Positions 42,125 to 53,007 of a DNA stretch of 64,000 nucleotides are shown piece after piece. The notes beneath the pieces were generated by a model that made no database searches, had not been told where the DNA came from, and saw nothing but the letters and a program-made list of their open reading frames with translations. Made by a program: the position numbers and the translations under genes. The number at the start of each line of letters is the position of its first letter. Position 1 is the first letter of the stretch. The stretch comes from Aldrovandia affinis (Eukaryota; Chordata; Actinopteri; Notacanthiformes; Halosauridae), in contig JAINUG010000053.1 in assembly GCA_029706075.1 (NCBI GenBank), positions 868,001 to 932,000 on the forward strand, written 5' to 3'.

Positions 42125-43679
42125 TGATTGAAGGACAATCACAGCTACATTTATATGCCATCAATAGTTTAGTCAGTATCATATGCAGCTTGTAAATAGA
42201 TCTACAAACACACAAGTTATAAAGAGTAAATCTTTCTGCCGTCACAAAAGTTGTGAAAGCACACACTAAACTATAGTGATGAATTGCTTTGCCAATATGC
42301 GTTTGTTCATCAAGGTCTTGGTTATGTAAGGATGTCAAAATAGTTTAGCACATCTGAGATCTAAATAGCTAAAAACCTGTTTTTATCAGAACTGGCAAAA
42401 TTTATTTCAGGCTGTGGGAGGGCTATATTCTAATTTCATGAATATTCATGATCCACACCTGAGGGTTGTCCACACCTGTAAGATCTGTCAGATGGGCCAT
42501 CTCTCGCTCAACGGCCATCAGACAAAGGCAAAAGCCATCAGAGTAAGCAATAGTGAGTGAGCCATTGAAAAGTTTTTTTCATTTTGTAAGATTTATGGAA
42601 AACATCACACAAACTATATAGAAAAAATTCAAAATTCAAACATGGTGAGATAATCTGTTCTTTCACAGTCTTTGGTGCCACTTCTCAAAACAGTTTCTGG
42701 TGAGCTGTAGACACAAGGGAACATCACAAACCTTGCACTCCCATGGAGTGCACTGTTGTTTCCCCGACATCTTGCAGAGTACGCATTTCTTGTGACCAAC
42801 AGAAGCCAGTTTGCCAACATCCAGAGTCTGTTTGGCAGTTGGCACAGGCACATGATCAAAAGTAGCCCGTTTTCTTGGTTTAAGATATTTATTTATCTTT
42901 AAACGTCTGTAGGAAAACGAAAGCAAAATCCGTGTCTGCGAAGACACAGAAAGACATAAACAAAACAAAACAAAATAACCAACGATCAGGAACAAACAAA
43001 GTAAAACGGTAAATCCAAAACGTATCCAAAAACTCAGAATAAACGAAACACTGGGAATCTAAACAACAATAAGCACACACGAGCAAACAAGTTCTCGAGA
43101 GGCAAGAAACATTAATCACAATAGGTACTATCAAGCTAAGCTAGATAATGTCCAAGCAGAGAATGCCAGCTGGATAAATATCCTCCCGTTAATTATTCGC
43201 AGCAGTTCGCAATGATTCTGATTATTTCCGTATAGCGTCACAAGACGCGGAATTCATATATTTTCACGAGTATTTCAAAACATGGGAAATAAAATAAATA
43301 TCAGCATACACAGTTGCTGGCAGATCGCAACCGTAAACACAGACAAGATGCGATATAATGTCGGGACATTGTTTACACAGCGATTTCACACATGGCCCCA
43401 CGCCCCTCCCCGAGACTAGCACCTAGTTACAATGTCAATAAAAGGGGGACGGTACTTCCAGGTAAAACAGAGAGGAAAAGGCAAGGTTTACTTTTGGTCG
43501 AATTAACCTAATAAAAAAAATCTCATATTATTTGCCAGTGCTCAAATCGGAAAGTCACGATTCTAAGGTTTCTGTCAATGTTTTTGCCGCGTGTGTATGA
43601 TAAAAGTTTGCGACGTTAGAAATAGTAATATACTTTTATTGCTGCTTGGATCGTCGGCGATCCAGTCGACCTCAGGGTG
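42125..43679 (-). mobile_element. piggyBac-type transposon, copy 3, left tip missing
   Basis: It matches 5406-7910 without the L2. The right end GACCTCAGGGTG is followed by TTAA (43680-43683). The left junction falls inside the repeat (GAAGGACAATCACAGC), so the left TTAA and tip are lost. It lies within the Tc1-like element at 40845. Confidence 0.78.
42640..42995 (-). pseudogene. piggyBac transposase cysteine-rich tail, best-preserved copy
   Basis: The frame reads KPRKRATFDHVPVPTAKQTL, GHKKCVLCKMSGKQQCTPWE and CKVCDVPLCLQLTRNCFEKW. The series C..C, C..C, C....C and H gives the zinc-binding module that ends piggyBac transposases. It ends with WHQRL and a stop just before the sequence corresponding to the internal boundary. 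The upstream catalytic DDD region is not present in any of the three copies, so this is a family of non-autonomous derivatives. Confidence 0.72.
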
Positions 43680-43908
43680 TTAATGCGAGGAGTCTGAATA
43701 CTTATGCAAGCAGTATATTTCCGTTTTTTATTTTTATTTAAAATATTTGCTGACATAACTAATTACTTATTTATAAAAATTATATTTGAGCATGAGTTTT
43801 GAATAAAAAATATTAAGTGGAAAGAAATGTGAATGTATCATTTGTAATCCAGCATCATTTGAAAACTTTCCAAGGGTCTGAGTACTTTTGCAAGGCACTG
43901 TATATATA

Positions 43909-44936
43909 TAGTAGCCTACTTTAAGCGTATGAGGGGGTTATTTGTGGAAGAAACACAAAGAAGGCGCATATCAAAATGCCATAATCTCAGCACTCCTTAC
44001 AGTGCACCAGCAGTTGCTTCACAACTTTTTAAAAACACTTGCTGTGTAGGAACAGATGGATCTATTTTTGTAAAGCAGCAATGCTGCAAGTGACGGGGAA
44101 ACTTGGGTGGAAAGTCATGCTTGAATTATGACATCACCACCAGCCACTGCTTCAATTTGTTAATAAGTAATATTGTTAATGACTTATCATGTCTTGTGGT
44201 AAATACTGACAGTAAACAGCTGCAGAAATGATTCAGCTTAATAAATAATAAATAAATCTATAAAATCATATCTAATTACTCATTACTTTTCCATGAGTCA
44301 TAGACTGACAATCACCCGACCTACTTTTAATATTGCATGTAAAAACGTGCAGGTTAAGCACAGTTTATAAGCAATGAAGTAGACTTGGTCCACAAACGCA
44401 GGTAACTGGCTGGTTGTGCCAGGGCAGTCACTATGGCCCTGGCTCCTTTTAGCTCTGAGCACATGCTAATTGGCTGTCCCGCAGATCAACAACTGTGTCC
44501 TCATGCCCCTGGTTCCCTTATGATGCAGTGGGTGATCACACTCGTACAGGAATGAGGCACAAGTCCAGCTTATCGTACACATCATCATTTTTCTTTGCAG
44601 GGTGCTGGGGCTTATGACTCTCTAGGGGTCTTGAGTTTGACCAAGATAAGCCTCTGTTCTCTCCAAAAACCTCCCAGCATGGAAAAAGGCTGCTGACGTT
44701 GGTTGAACAGCATCCCTGGCGACTCCCTATCACATCAACTGCTCAAGAAAAGCAAGCCTTAAAAAATCTTTAAAAGGCAGCCCTTGTGTCAAAATGCTAC
44801 ACTAAGCTTGTCTTCTGTCTGGTGTAATAAAAATACTACACCATTCTAGCTTGATGAATGATGGAAAAAGATAAATATTTAAAATGTATTAATTTCTGAA
44901 AGCTTATTAAGAGATTAATATTTTACCTCTATGAAA
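43909..44936. other. No gene that can be supported
   Basis: Only short frames were seen, with no recognisable repeat family. Confidence 0.4.
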
Positions 44937-45718
44937 TGTCAGGAACGGTTCGGAAAACCAGGCGCGGACCCAAGAATGCAATAATGGGCAAAAACAACAG
45001 GCAAAGTTCATACGGGAGCAATCAGGGCAATACAGGTTTCCAAAGAGTAATCAAATTTCAAACAGGGGCAAACCAGGCAATTGGGAAAACCAGGGAGTAG
45101 TCGGGGACAGGCAAAGTTAGTTTCCGGATCCAGCTGTGTCACAGGCAGGCAAGACGTGGTCAATGGGCAGGCGGAGGTCGGTACCAAGAAAGCAGTCCCG
45201 GGAACACACAGATGAGCAGGGCTGGAACCACAAGGAGCATGAACAGGTGGATAGGGAAACGAAACAGAGACACGAGCGAACACGAGGACACAAAACATGG
45301 GTAAACGAAGAAACGCTGGAGAGTTGTGAACGCATAGGCAAAGCACAAGACAATCTGGCAACAAACATGGGAAAACGCACAGCTTATATACATCAGACAT
45401 AACGAGAAACAATCAGGAATTAACAGGAATGCAGCTGCCACCGGAGACTGCAATCAGACACACGAGGAACAGGTGAAAACGATAATACAATTGCGAGACA
45501 ATCTGGTAACGGAAATGGGAAAACACACAGCTTAAATACATCAGACATAACGAGAAACAATCAGGAATTAACACGAATGCAGCTAACTGCAATCAGATAC
45601 ATGAGGAACAGGTGAAAACGATAATACAATGACGAGACTGAAAACAGGAAAGCGAAAGTGAAAACATGGAATAAACTAAAACACCTAATTACGGGGAACA
45701 CGAACACGAGACGTGACA
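44937..45718 (-). mobile_element. Solo LTR with 6-bp duplication and repeated core
   Basis: The 782-bp unit begins TGTCAGGAAC and ends CGTGACA. ATGAAA lies on both sides (44931-44936 and 45719-45724). On the minus strand it starts TGTCACGTCTCGTGTTCGTG, so transcription is probably leftward. An internal tandem duplication at 45349-45631 contains the TATATAAG-like sequence. No coding sequence remains. Confidence 0.85.
45349..45631 (-). promoter_or_regulatory. Duplicated promoter-like segment in the solo LTR
   Basis: Two units (45349-45496, 148 bp, and 45497-45631, about 135 bp) share GACAATCTGG, ACATCAGACATAACGAGAAA and GAGGAACAGGTGAAAACGAT. On the minus strand unit 1 has GATGTATATAAGCTGTG, a good TATA box, while unit 2 has GATGTATTTAAGCTGTG. 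Confidence 0.65.
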
Positions 45719-45724
45719 ATGAAA

Positions 45725-46195
45725 CTTCCATTGTTCCAATACCACTGTGGTTATCTGAAATTGTACAGCACCAGCGTACTCAGCAGTGAGACTATTCACA
45801 GGGAGTATTCAGACAAGAGGGGGTTAAACCATGTGATCACCTGTGGGGAAGTGTGGGAAGCATGGTTAGCACTTAGTACAAGACAAGGTCAGCTCTAAGA
45901 TAATTCATTTGTCCCTCCTCTAATAGACCTCCAGGAAAAAAGGGGCTGGGATTTTGTGTCATCTGGTTGTGATGGTCTCATTTGTTTGAGCCTTTTTGTG
46001 CTCAGGACATCAAGTCCTTGCCGCTCTGGGATTCTGTGTGGCTGTGCTTTTCATTTTTAAATGAACAAACCTTTGTGAGGTTCCTGACTCAGGGATAATT
46101 TTGTTTTTGCTCACAGTCTGTCAACCAGAAAAAAAAGAAAATTGCAGTTTACAGTAATATATAAACTACAACAGTACACAGTATATAATATATCA

Positions 46196-46200
<5 letters not shown>
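45725..46200. other. No gene that can be supported
   Basis: No coding block or repeat family was recognised between the LTR duplication and the AC microsatellite. Confidence 0.4.

Positions 46201-46235
<35 letters not shown>
46201..46235. repeat. AC dinucleotide microsatellite
   Basis: Seventeen AC units run without interruption just upstream of a Tc1-like element. Confidence 0.97.
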
Positions 46236-46237
<2 letters not shown>

Positions 46238-46285
46238 TATACTGTATATACACATATATATACACGTGTATATACTGTATATATA

Positions 46286-47484
46286 CACACACTCATGGCC
46301 ACTTTATTAGGTACACCTGCACACCTGCTCATTAATGCAATGATCTAATCAGCCAATCATGTGGCAGCAACTTAATGCATAAAAGCATGCAGACATGGTC
46401 AAGAGGTTCAATTGTTGTTCAGACCAAAAATCAGAATGGGGAAGAAATGTGATCTAAGAGAATTTGACCGTGGAATGATTGTTGGTGCCAGACGGGGTGG
46501 CGTGAGTATCTTAGAAACTGCTGATCTCATGGGATTTTCACACACAACTGTCTCTAGAGTTTACAGAGAACGGTGCGAAAAACAAAAAAAATCAGGTGAG
46601 CAGCTTGTTAATGAGAGGTCAGAGGAGAATGGCCAGACTGGTTCAAGCTGACAGGAAGGTGACAGTAACTCAAATAACCATGCATTACAACAGTGGTATG
46701 CAGAAGAGCATCTCTGAATGCACAACACGTCAAACCTTGAAGTGGATGGGCTACAGCAGCAGAAGACCACACTGGGTTCCACTCCTGTCAGCTACAAACA
46801 AGAAAGTGAGGCTACAGTGGGCACAGGCTCACCAAAACTGGACAATTGAAGATTGGAAAAGCATCGCCTGGTCTGACGAATCTCAATTTCTGCTGCGACA
46901 TGCAGATGGTAGGGGCAGAATTTGGCCCAAACAACATGAATCCATGCATCCATCCTGTCTTGTGTCAACAGTTCAGGCTGGTGGTGTTGGTGTAATGGGA
47001 TAAGGAATGTTTTCTTGGCACACATTAGACCCCTTAATACCAATTGAGCATCGTTTAAATGCCACAGCCTACCTGAGTCTTCTTGCTGACCATGTGCATC
47101 CCTTTATGGTCACAGTCTACCCATCTTCTAATGGCTACTTCCAGCAGGATAATGCACCATGTCACAAAGCACACATCGTCTCAAGCTGGTTCCATGAACA
47201 TGACAATGAGTTCAGTGTACGACAGTGGCCTCCACAGTCACCAGATCTCAGTCCAATAGAGCACCTTTGGGATGTAGTGGAACGGGAAATTTGCAACATG
47301 AATGTGCAGCTGACAAATCTGCAGCAACTGTGTGATGCTATCATGTCAACATGGACCAGAATCTCTGAGGAATGTATCCAGCACCTTGTTGAATCCATGC
47401 CACAAAGAATTTAGGCTGTTCTGGGGGCATAGGGGGTCCTACCCAGTACTAGAAAGATGTACCTAATAAAGTCACCACTGGGTG
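46286..47484 (+). mobile_element. Tc1-like transposon, nearly intact
   Basis: The inverted ends are CACACACTCATGGCCACTTT with ATTAGGTACACC at left, and ACCTAATAAAGTCACCACTG with GGTG at right. TA lies on both sides (46284-46285 and 47485-47486). The 1.2-kb unit is filled by one transposase frame with one frameshift and one stop, so it is a young copy. Confidence 0.9.
46436..47414 (+). pseudogene. Tc1-like transposase, one frameshift and one stop
   Basis: The likely start is Met 46436 (MGKKCDLREFDRGMIVGARR). The N-terminal helix-turn-helix includes SILETADLMGFSHTTVSRVY. A frameshift in an A-rich run near 46580-46600 moves to a frame with MARLVQADRKVTVTQITMHY and GYSSRRPHWVPLLSATN. The first Asp is in IAWSDESQFLL (about 46870). 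A TAA at 47001 replaces an expected Trp-region codon. The second Asp is in GYFQQDNAPCHKAH (about 47145) and the Glu in QSPDLSPIEHLWDVVE. I count 36 residues between the second Asp and the Glu. Confidence 0.88.
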
Positions 47485-47495
47485 TATATATATAT

Positions 47496-47900
47496 TGTGG
47501 CAGCCAACCGGAGGCATGCCAAGGGGTGGTGATTATGGTGCGGTGGTACCCCCGCACCATAATGGGAAATCCGGGGCTGGCTGGGCACACCTGGCATGCT
47601 TTTTTCCCGTAATTAACAGGAAATGAAAGACACACCTTTTCCCCCAAACAATTCACAAAGGGAAATGTGTGTTGAGTGAGAGAGAGAGCTACCGAATTGT
47701 TTTTTGATTGCTTACTGGATTGACTAGGATTGTTTTTGAAAACTCTGTTTGTGTACCAACCATTGATTGTTTGAGGACCTGGATTGGATTGATGACTTTT
47801 GATTATGGATAACGACAAAGAGAACGGATCACAGTCATCACCTTCATCCTGTGGAGAAGAATTTCTATCCTGATGGGAGCCATCTCTCATCCACAGGGAC
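47496..47900 (+). mobile_element. LTR-like fragment starting TGTGGCAGCC
   Basis: It starts TGTGGCAGCCAACCGGAGGC right after the Tc1 right end. Its first ten bases equal those of the LTRs at 12834, 14581 and 17418, but the body is different. A short inverted pair (GGTGCGGTGG and CCCCGCACC) lies near 47540. The 3' end and any duplication were not found, so it is a partial LTR at best. Confidence 0.45.
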
Positions 47901-47904
47901 ATTC

Positions 47905-48110
47905 TGGAGTGGCGCCTGAGACAACCTCCATTAACAAATCACCAAATTATGGAATTTCTTGTGAAAGAATGGTAATACATCCCTCTAAAAAAGTTGTAGA
48001 CACTTGTAGAATCTATTCCAAGGCACATTGAAGCTGTTCTCGTGGCTCATGGTGGCCCAACACCCTAGTAATGTTGGTGTTTCCTTTATTTTGGCAGTTA
48101 CTTGTATAAT
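47905..48110 (+). mobile_element. Tc1-like transposon 3' fragment
   Basis: After a decayed start, the frame reads TLVESIPRHIEAVLVAHGGP near 48000-48060, the typical C-terminal end of a Tc1 transposase. TTCCTTTATTTTGGCAGTTA near the right inverted repeat follows. The rest of the element is absent. Confidence 0.75.
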
Positions 48111-48499
48111 ATATACATGCATACGCACAGCATTCTATATATGTATTTATATCACGGGTTGGAAGAATTCTCAATTCTGACACTCACTTAGAAAAAAAGG
48201 TCCATATTAATACACATAAACACAGATTTAATAAGGTAGTGGCAACGCAAGATGGAAACTATTTTGTTGCAGCTATTTTGGGGTTGCAAACAGTGACACA
48301 TTAATAACCAATTTACTAAGACTGGTTCTAGTGACGCAATCAAATAAATGAAATGCCCTCATTTAAAATGTGTGATAGGATACACTCATAAAAAGGTACA
48401 GTCACAAAAATGGGAGAAGGCCACAAAGTGTCTGAAAGTAAAACTGTATTCACGATTCATTCTGTACCCTCTTGACCGCATGCACACAATAAGATGCAT
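48111..48499. other. No gene that can be supported
   Basis: No coding block or repeat was recognised here. Confidence 0.4.
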
Positions 48500-48577
48500 A
48501 ACATGCACACATCTTGTAAGTCGCTCTGGATAAGAGCGTCTGCTAAATGCTTAAAATGTAAAATGTAAATGTAAGAT
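48500..48577 (+). repeat. L2 LINE or SINE 3' tail fragment
   Basis: CATCTTGTAAGTCGCTCTGG followed by ATAAGAGCGTCTGCTAAATG and a short AAAATGT repeat matches the 3' end of the L2 at 27412. It is a severely 5'-truncated insertion abutting the BEL/Pao 5' LTR. Confidence 0.8.
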
Positions 48578-48581
48578 GATT

Positions 48582-49167
48582 TGTAACTGCCTCACATTGT
48601 CAGTTAAGTTTCTAGTAGGCATGTTGCAATTTTTTGGTTCCTAATGCCTATAATATAGTAGTCCTAGATGGTGGAACTAATCTCTGCCGCTGCAGCGTTC
48701 CGCACGTAATTAGTTACAAAAACACCTTGTAAGCAAAGCAAAAAGCATGAAAGAAGAGTGTCGTGAAGGTTGACTTTACTGACCTATAAAGTTGAATTAT
48801 CCTATGAGTTTGATTGCTAATCAAGAAGAAAGAAGATAAGGACGAAGACTAAGCTACAGCAGCAAAATTTACTTAGCCCCTCTTAAATAGTAAGCAGCCT
48901 ACAAGGTATGTGTTTGATTTGTCATTCATTTCTATGGTTAGCTACCTACGTTCGAATGTGTTAGCCCATATGCTAGCTAGCTACCGATTGTATAGCTGTA
49001 GTGGAACTATGACATACTGTACATGCATCCATTTATTGTTTTTCTTATTTTCTCTTTATTATTTTCACAACCCCAGTTCTCACGGGTTGAACCACCACCT
49101 TTGGAATAAAGCCCCGTTTTATAAATCAAGACCTCGAGCCTCGCGTCTATTACTGGAGGGAGCTACA
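48582..49167 (+). repeat. BEL/Pao 5' LTR
   Basis: The 586-bp LTR starts TGTAACTGCCTCACATTGTC and ends GGAGGGAGCTACA. Its 3' part has AATAAAGC near 49107. It matches the 3' LTR closely but keeps about 27 bases (CCCAGTTCTCACGGGTTGAA region, 49072-49098) that are missing from the 3' LTR. Confidence 0.95.
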
Positions 49168-49815
49168 GTGAGAACTCGACTGCTCCGCGTGAGTAGGCGA
49201 GGAAGACGGTGCCAGAGAGCTGTGATGCGTGGATGAAAAGGGACATCACCACATCAGCGCGTGCATCTGCTAGCAGCTACGGCAATCTACACATCAGTGC
49301 AAGACACAGCGCCCACGGGAAGGTCCAGGTGCCCTAGTAGCGTGAATTAAGCTGCAACCAAGAGACTTTGAGTGTTCTGCACAAGAGACATTGATACATT
49401 TATTGCATTTCACATAACAAGTTAATGTTGTTTACTTACCCTTCTAACTGAAGTTTATTGAAGTTCGTTGATATTGATATTGTGTTTACTTATGGGTATG
49501 CTGTAAATATTTCCTAAGAACTAGTAGTACTAAGAGTAAAGCAGAACTAGTAATATAGTGCATTTAAAGGTGAATGATATTACTTAATGAGTGTACAAGT
49601 TTATCTAAGAGTTAATATTTTTGTTTGTCATTTGTGGGGAGTGTACTTAAGTTTAAATAGTTTTAAATAAAGCTATAACAAATAGGTCAAAATAGTGTTA
49701 TTAGCTGCAATTAAGCTTAGGCTACATTAGACCTAACTTATACTACTGTAAATTAGGTAATTACTCAGCTAAAGTAAAGATTAGATTTAAACCAAACTAA
49801 AGTAAATGAAGTAAA
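49168..49815 (+). other. BEL/Pao leader between LTR and gag
   Basis: There is no coding here. The sequence after the LTR (GTGAGAACTCGACTGCTCCG) should hold the primer binding site, but it does not begin with TGG and I could not assign a tRNA. The rest is AT-rich. Confidence 0.6.
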
Positions 49816-52800
49816 ATGTCAGAGCTTGAGGATGTCAGAGAGGGTCTGCCAGAGTCTTCCTCCGAGAGTGACAGAGAGGGTGTAGATGAAGATGCGCAGC
49901 AGCACTGCACAGACATGCAACCACGAGCGACCGAAGGCACAGGAGCTGATAACCACGCTTCCTCACAAGAGCCACAAAGAACCCCAAGAGTCCGCAAGTT
50001 AACGGAAAAGGGCCAAGAACTGCACGATGAGCAAGTAAGAAGATTTGCACACCGTTTCAGTGTGAGCTATGAGAAGTGGAAGGCTATCACTAAAGACGCC
50101 CAACAAGCGCTGCGTGGACATTGCTCAAACAACCTGCTGCATGAACACATCACAAAGGTAGACGACGCCTCAAAACATCTGAACCTTGTTTATGAAGACT
50201 TAAGGCGCATTGACATTCCCGACCATGACACACGTCGCAGAATAGACACCTGTGAAGCAGTAACAAGGATGATCATCGAGACTGCAAGAGGTCGTCTAGA
50301 CACAAGAGAGGGTGAAGGTCAAGGGGATGAAGAGCAAGACTGGAAAGAGACAGCATCTGTATTCAAGTCTGCAGCCTCAGACAAATTAAGCGTCAACTCT
50401 CACCGCGCCAAGTCCTCCACTCATTCTCGAAGCAACTCAAAGGCCACATCCAGACGTTCAAGCCACAGACAAGAAGCTGCTGCTGAAGTTGCTGCCAATG
50501 AAGCCACTTTAGAAGTACTGCTAGAGCAAGAACGTCATATTGAAGAACTTCAAAGACTCGAAGCCGAAGCTGCCCATTTACGAGCCAAACAAGAGGCCGA
50601 AAATGCGGAGAGACAAAGAGCGCTAGAAGCCAAGCGCAGACAAGTAGAGCGGCTGGAGACGATTAAGAAGCTAAAGGCTGCCAAGGCGCGACAGCAAGTA
50701 TATGATCAGAGTGGATGCTCAGATGAAGAAATAAACGAGCTGCTCCATCAACGTGTCTCTCTGAAGGAGAAAGAGAAAGTCAAGCATGAAAGCAGCCCGT
50801 TGCAGCACCACTCTCCACCACAAGCTGTGACACATCCAAAGCAAGAAGACAGCACGGCAGCTCTTGTTAGAGCGTTCGCAGAGTCCATCAGTGCGAGTCG
50901 TCTTCCTGTACCTGAACCAACAACGTTCAATGGCGACCCACTCAGATTCAACGACTGGAAGGTTTCCTTTCAGACACTCATTGACAGGAAAAACATACCA
51001 GCTGAAGAAAAGATATACTATCTGCGAAAGTACATAGGTGGACCTGCCAAGAAGGCCATAGAGAGCTACTTCCTGCTAGGCACAGAGTCAGCCTATCGTG
51101 CAGCGTGGGCTATCCTAGAAGAGAGATATGGCAATCCATTTCTCATCGCCAAGGCCTTCAGAGACAAGCTCGATGCATGGCCCAAGATAAGCTCCAAAGG
51201 CAGTGTGGAACTTCAAGAACTCGCTGACTTCCTTCGCAGCTGTGAGGCTGCCATGTCTCAGATAAGAGGTCTTGAGGTACTCAACGACTGCAACGAGAAC
51301 CAGAAAATCCTTGCTAAACTTCCAGACTGGCTGACCTCAAGATGGAATAGGAAGGTCATAGAAGTGGAAGAACAAAGTCACACGTTCCCAAGCTTCAGCC
51401 AGTTCGTCAAGTTTCTCACACGTGAAGCCAAAATCGCTTGCAACCCAATAACATCTCTCCACGCTCTAAAACCAAGCGAAAGCGAGAAGATCAAGGTTTC
51501 AAAGAACAGAGGTCCTGGAGCAAAGGTACTGGCAACCAACTCAGATGAGAAAGCTGTCTCTACAAGCTGTGTCTTCTGTGAGAAGGCAGGTCACAGTCTA
51601 CACAAGTGTCGTAAATTTATGAATGAGACAATCTTGGAGCGAGTCAAGTTTGTTCAACAGACGAAATTGTGCTTCGGCTGTCTTAAGTCTGGCCATCGCT
51701 CAAAGGACTGTGAAAACAGAAAGATCTGTGATATGTGTGAGAAAGGACATCCGACTTGCCTCCACGATAATCGCACCAAGGAAGAAAGGATGTCAACCAG
51801 GCCTGATGGAGCGAGGGACAGTGACAAGTCAAAGGAAAGGAAGATGGAACGCCCACAAAATAACCCAGCAAGAACATCAAGTGAGGCAACATCGCATAGA
51901 GTCATCCAGAATGTCAAAGACACTCATACGTCCACAATCATTCCAGTGTGGGTGTCAGCCACAAGTGAGCCAGATCGTGAAGTTCTTGTGTATGCACTCC
52001 TCGATACACAAAGTGACACAACCTTTATCCTTGAAGAAACAGCAAAGCCTCTCCACACGAAGAACGAACCAGTTCAGCTAAAGCTCTCCACAATGGCTTC
52101 AAGAAACATAGTCGTGTCCTGCCGGAAACTAACTGGTCTACAAGTGAGAGGATTCTACTCAGACAAGATAATCCCTCTGCCAGTGACCTACTCAAGAGAA
52201 TTCATCCCTGCAAACAGAGATCATATTCCCACACCAGAGACTGCCAAGGCATGGCCTCATCTTGAACACATCGCAGATGAGATCGCTCCTCAGCAAAGCT
52301 GTGACGTCGGCCTGTTAATTGGCTACAACTGTCCTCAAGCTCTCGTCCCAAGACAAGTGGTGTCTGGTGAAGAAAACCAGCCCTTTGCACAGAGAACAGA
52401 CTTGGGCTGGAGTGTAGTCGGCTATGGCAACCCATGTCTCGACTATGGAGACGCGATTGGAGTAAGTCACCAAGTCATCGTGAAGCAAGTGATGCCAGGT
52501 CTTCAGTCCTCTTCAAACCTCACAAGCGAAGTGCACTATGTCTGTAGAACACAGATCAAGGAAGTAGTCTTACCTGCAGATGTCATCAAGGTGCTGGAAT
52601 CTGACTTCGTTGAAAGAGCTTCAGAGGACAGCCACATGTCTCAAGAGGATCTCCGATTCCTGTCAAAGATGGAGAAGGGCATCAGGCTCAAGGACGATGG
52701 TCATTATGAAATGCCACTGCCATTCAAGAAAGGAAGACCCAACTTACCAGATAACAAGGTATGTGCCATCCACCGTCTCAGATGCCTAGAAAGGAAGCTG

Positions 52801-53007
52801 AAAGGAAATGAACAATACCACAAAGACTACAAGACCTTCATGGACGAGACCATAACCCGCGGAGATGCAGAAAGAGTCCCAGAAAAAGACATCAGCAAGA
52901 CTCCAGCATGGTACATCCCACACCATGGGGTGTATCATCCACAAAAGCCTGGGAAGATACGCGTCGTCTTTGATTGCTCCGCTCAAAGTTTAAAGAGACA
53001 TCCTTGA
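49816..53007 (+). CDS. BEL/Pao polyprotein, gag to start of reverse transcriptase
   Basis: This open frame of 1063 codons starts at Met 49816. Residues 1-340 are charged, with a Glu/Arg-rich coiled coil (about 230-310). Residues 365-560 match the gag-like DUF1759 (PEPTTFNGDPLRFNDWKVSF). Two zinc-knuckle-like groups follow at about 585-650 (CVFCEKAGHSLHKC and CFGCLKSGHRSKDC). The retropepsin-like active site reads VYALLDTQSDTTFI near 727. The DTQS form, instead of DTG, needs noting. The frame ends inside the reverse transcriptase, right after KPGKIRVVFDCSA (about 1040-1058), where a frameshift gives a premature stop. The polyprotein forms virus-like particles and processes itself in known BEL elements. 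Confidence 0.92.
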   Translation: MSELEDVREGLPESSSESDREGVDEDAQQHCTDMQPRATEGTGADNHASSQEPQRTPRVRKLTEKGQELHDEQVRRFAHRFSVSYEKWKAITKDAQQALRGHCSNNLLHEHITKVDDASKHLNLVYEDLRRIDIPDHDTRRRIDTCEAVTRMIIETARGRLDTREGEGQGDEEQDWKETASVFKSAASDKLSVNSHRAKSSTHSRSNSKATSRRSSHRQEAAAEVAANEATLEVLLEQERHIEELQRLEAEAAHLRAKQEAENAERQRALEAKRRQVERLETIKKLKAAKARQQVYDQSGCSDEEINELLHQRVSLKEKEKVKHESSPLQHHSPPQAVTHPKQEDSTAALVRAFAESISASRLPVPEPTTFNGDPLRFNDWKVSFQTLIDRKNIPAEEKIYYLRKYIGGPAKKAIESYFLLGTESAYRAAWAILEERYGNPFLIAKAFRDKLDAWPKISSKGSVELQELADFLRSCEAAMSQIRGLEVLNDCNENQKILAKLPDWLTSRWNRKVIEVEEQSHTFPSFSQFVKFLTREAKIACNPITSLHALKPSESEKIKVSKNRGPGAKVLATNSDEKAVSTSCVFCEKAGHSLHKCRKFMNETILERVKFVQQTKLCFGCLKSGHRSKDCENRKICDMCEKGHPTCLHDNRTKEERMSTRPDGARDSDKSKERKMERPQNNPARTSSEATSHRVIQNVKDTHTSTIIPVWVSATSEPDREVLVYALLDTQSDTTFILEETAKPLHTKNEPVQLKLSTMASRNIVVSCRKLTGLQVRGFYSDKIIPLPVTYSREFIPANRDHIPTPETAKAWPHLEHIADEIAPQQSCDVGLLIGYNCPQALVPRQVVSGEENQPFAQRTDLGWSVVGYGNPCLDYGDAIGVSHQVIVKQVMPGLQSSSNLTSEVHYVCRTQIKEVVLPADVIKVLESDFVERASEDSHMSQEDLRFLSKMEKGIRLKDDGHYEMPLPFKKGRPNLPDNKVCAIHRLRCLERKLKGNEQYHKDYKTFMDETITRGDAERVPEKDISKTPAWYIPHHGVYHPQKPGKIRVVFDCSAQSLKRHP

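Larger units (their letters stand above)
40845..43908 (+). mobile_element. Tc1-like transposon with two internal insertions
   Basis: Transposase pieces are HHSTISRALHNTGLYGRMAT, LEFARQGMSDPAKMWGKVLW and SDETKIKLW (40870-41064); then [39 protein letters not shown] and [15 protein letters not shown] positions (41690-42120). The right end GTCTGAGTACTTTTGCAAGG with CACTGTATATA lies near 43878-43908. An insertion at about 41063-41690 splits the first catalytic block. The piggyBac copy at 42125-43679 separates the C-terminus from the right end. The left end is missing. It is the same subfamily as 60265-61710. Confidence 0.8.

Noticed and set aside
45008..45453. Overlapping ORFs on both strands inside the solo LTR
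   Set aside because: They lie in a non-coding LTR and change frame across the tandem duplication.
46142..46348. ORFs of Thr-His or Val-Cys repeats
   Set aside because: They are translations of the AC microsatellite.
47411..47902. 163-codon minus-strand ORF after the Tc1 element
   Set aside because: It lies over LTR-like non-coding DNA and shows no protein family features.
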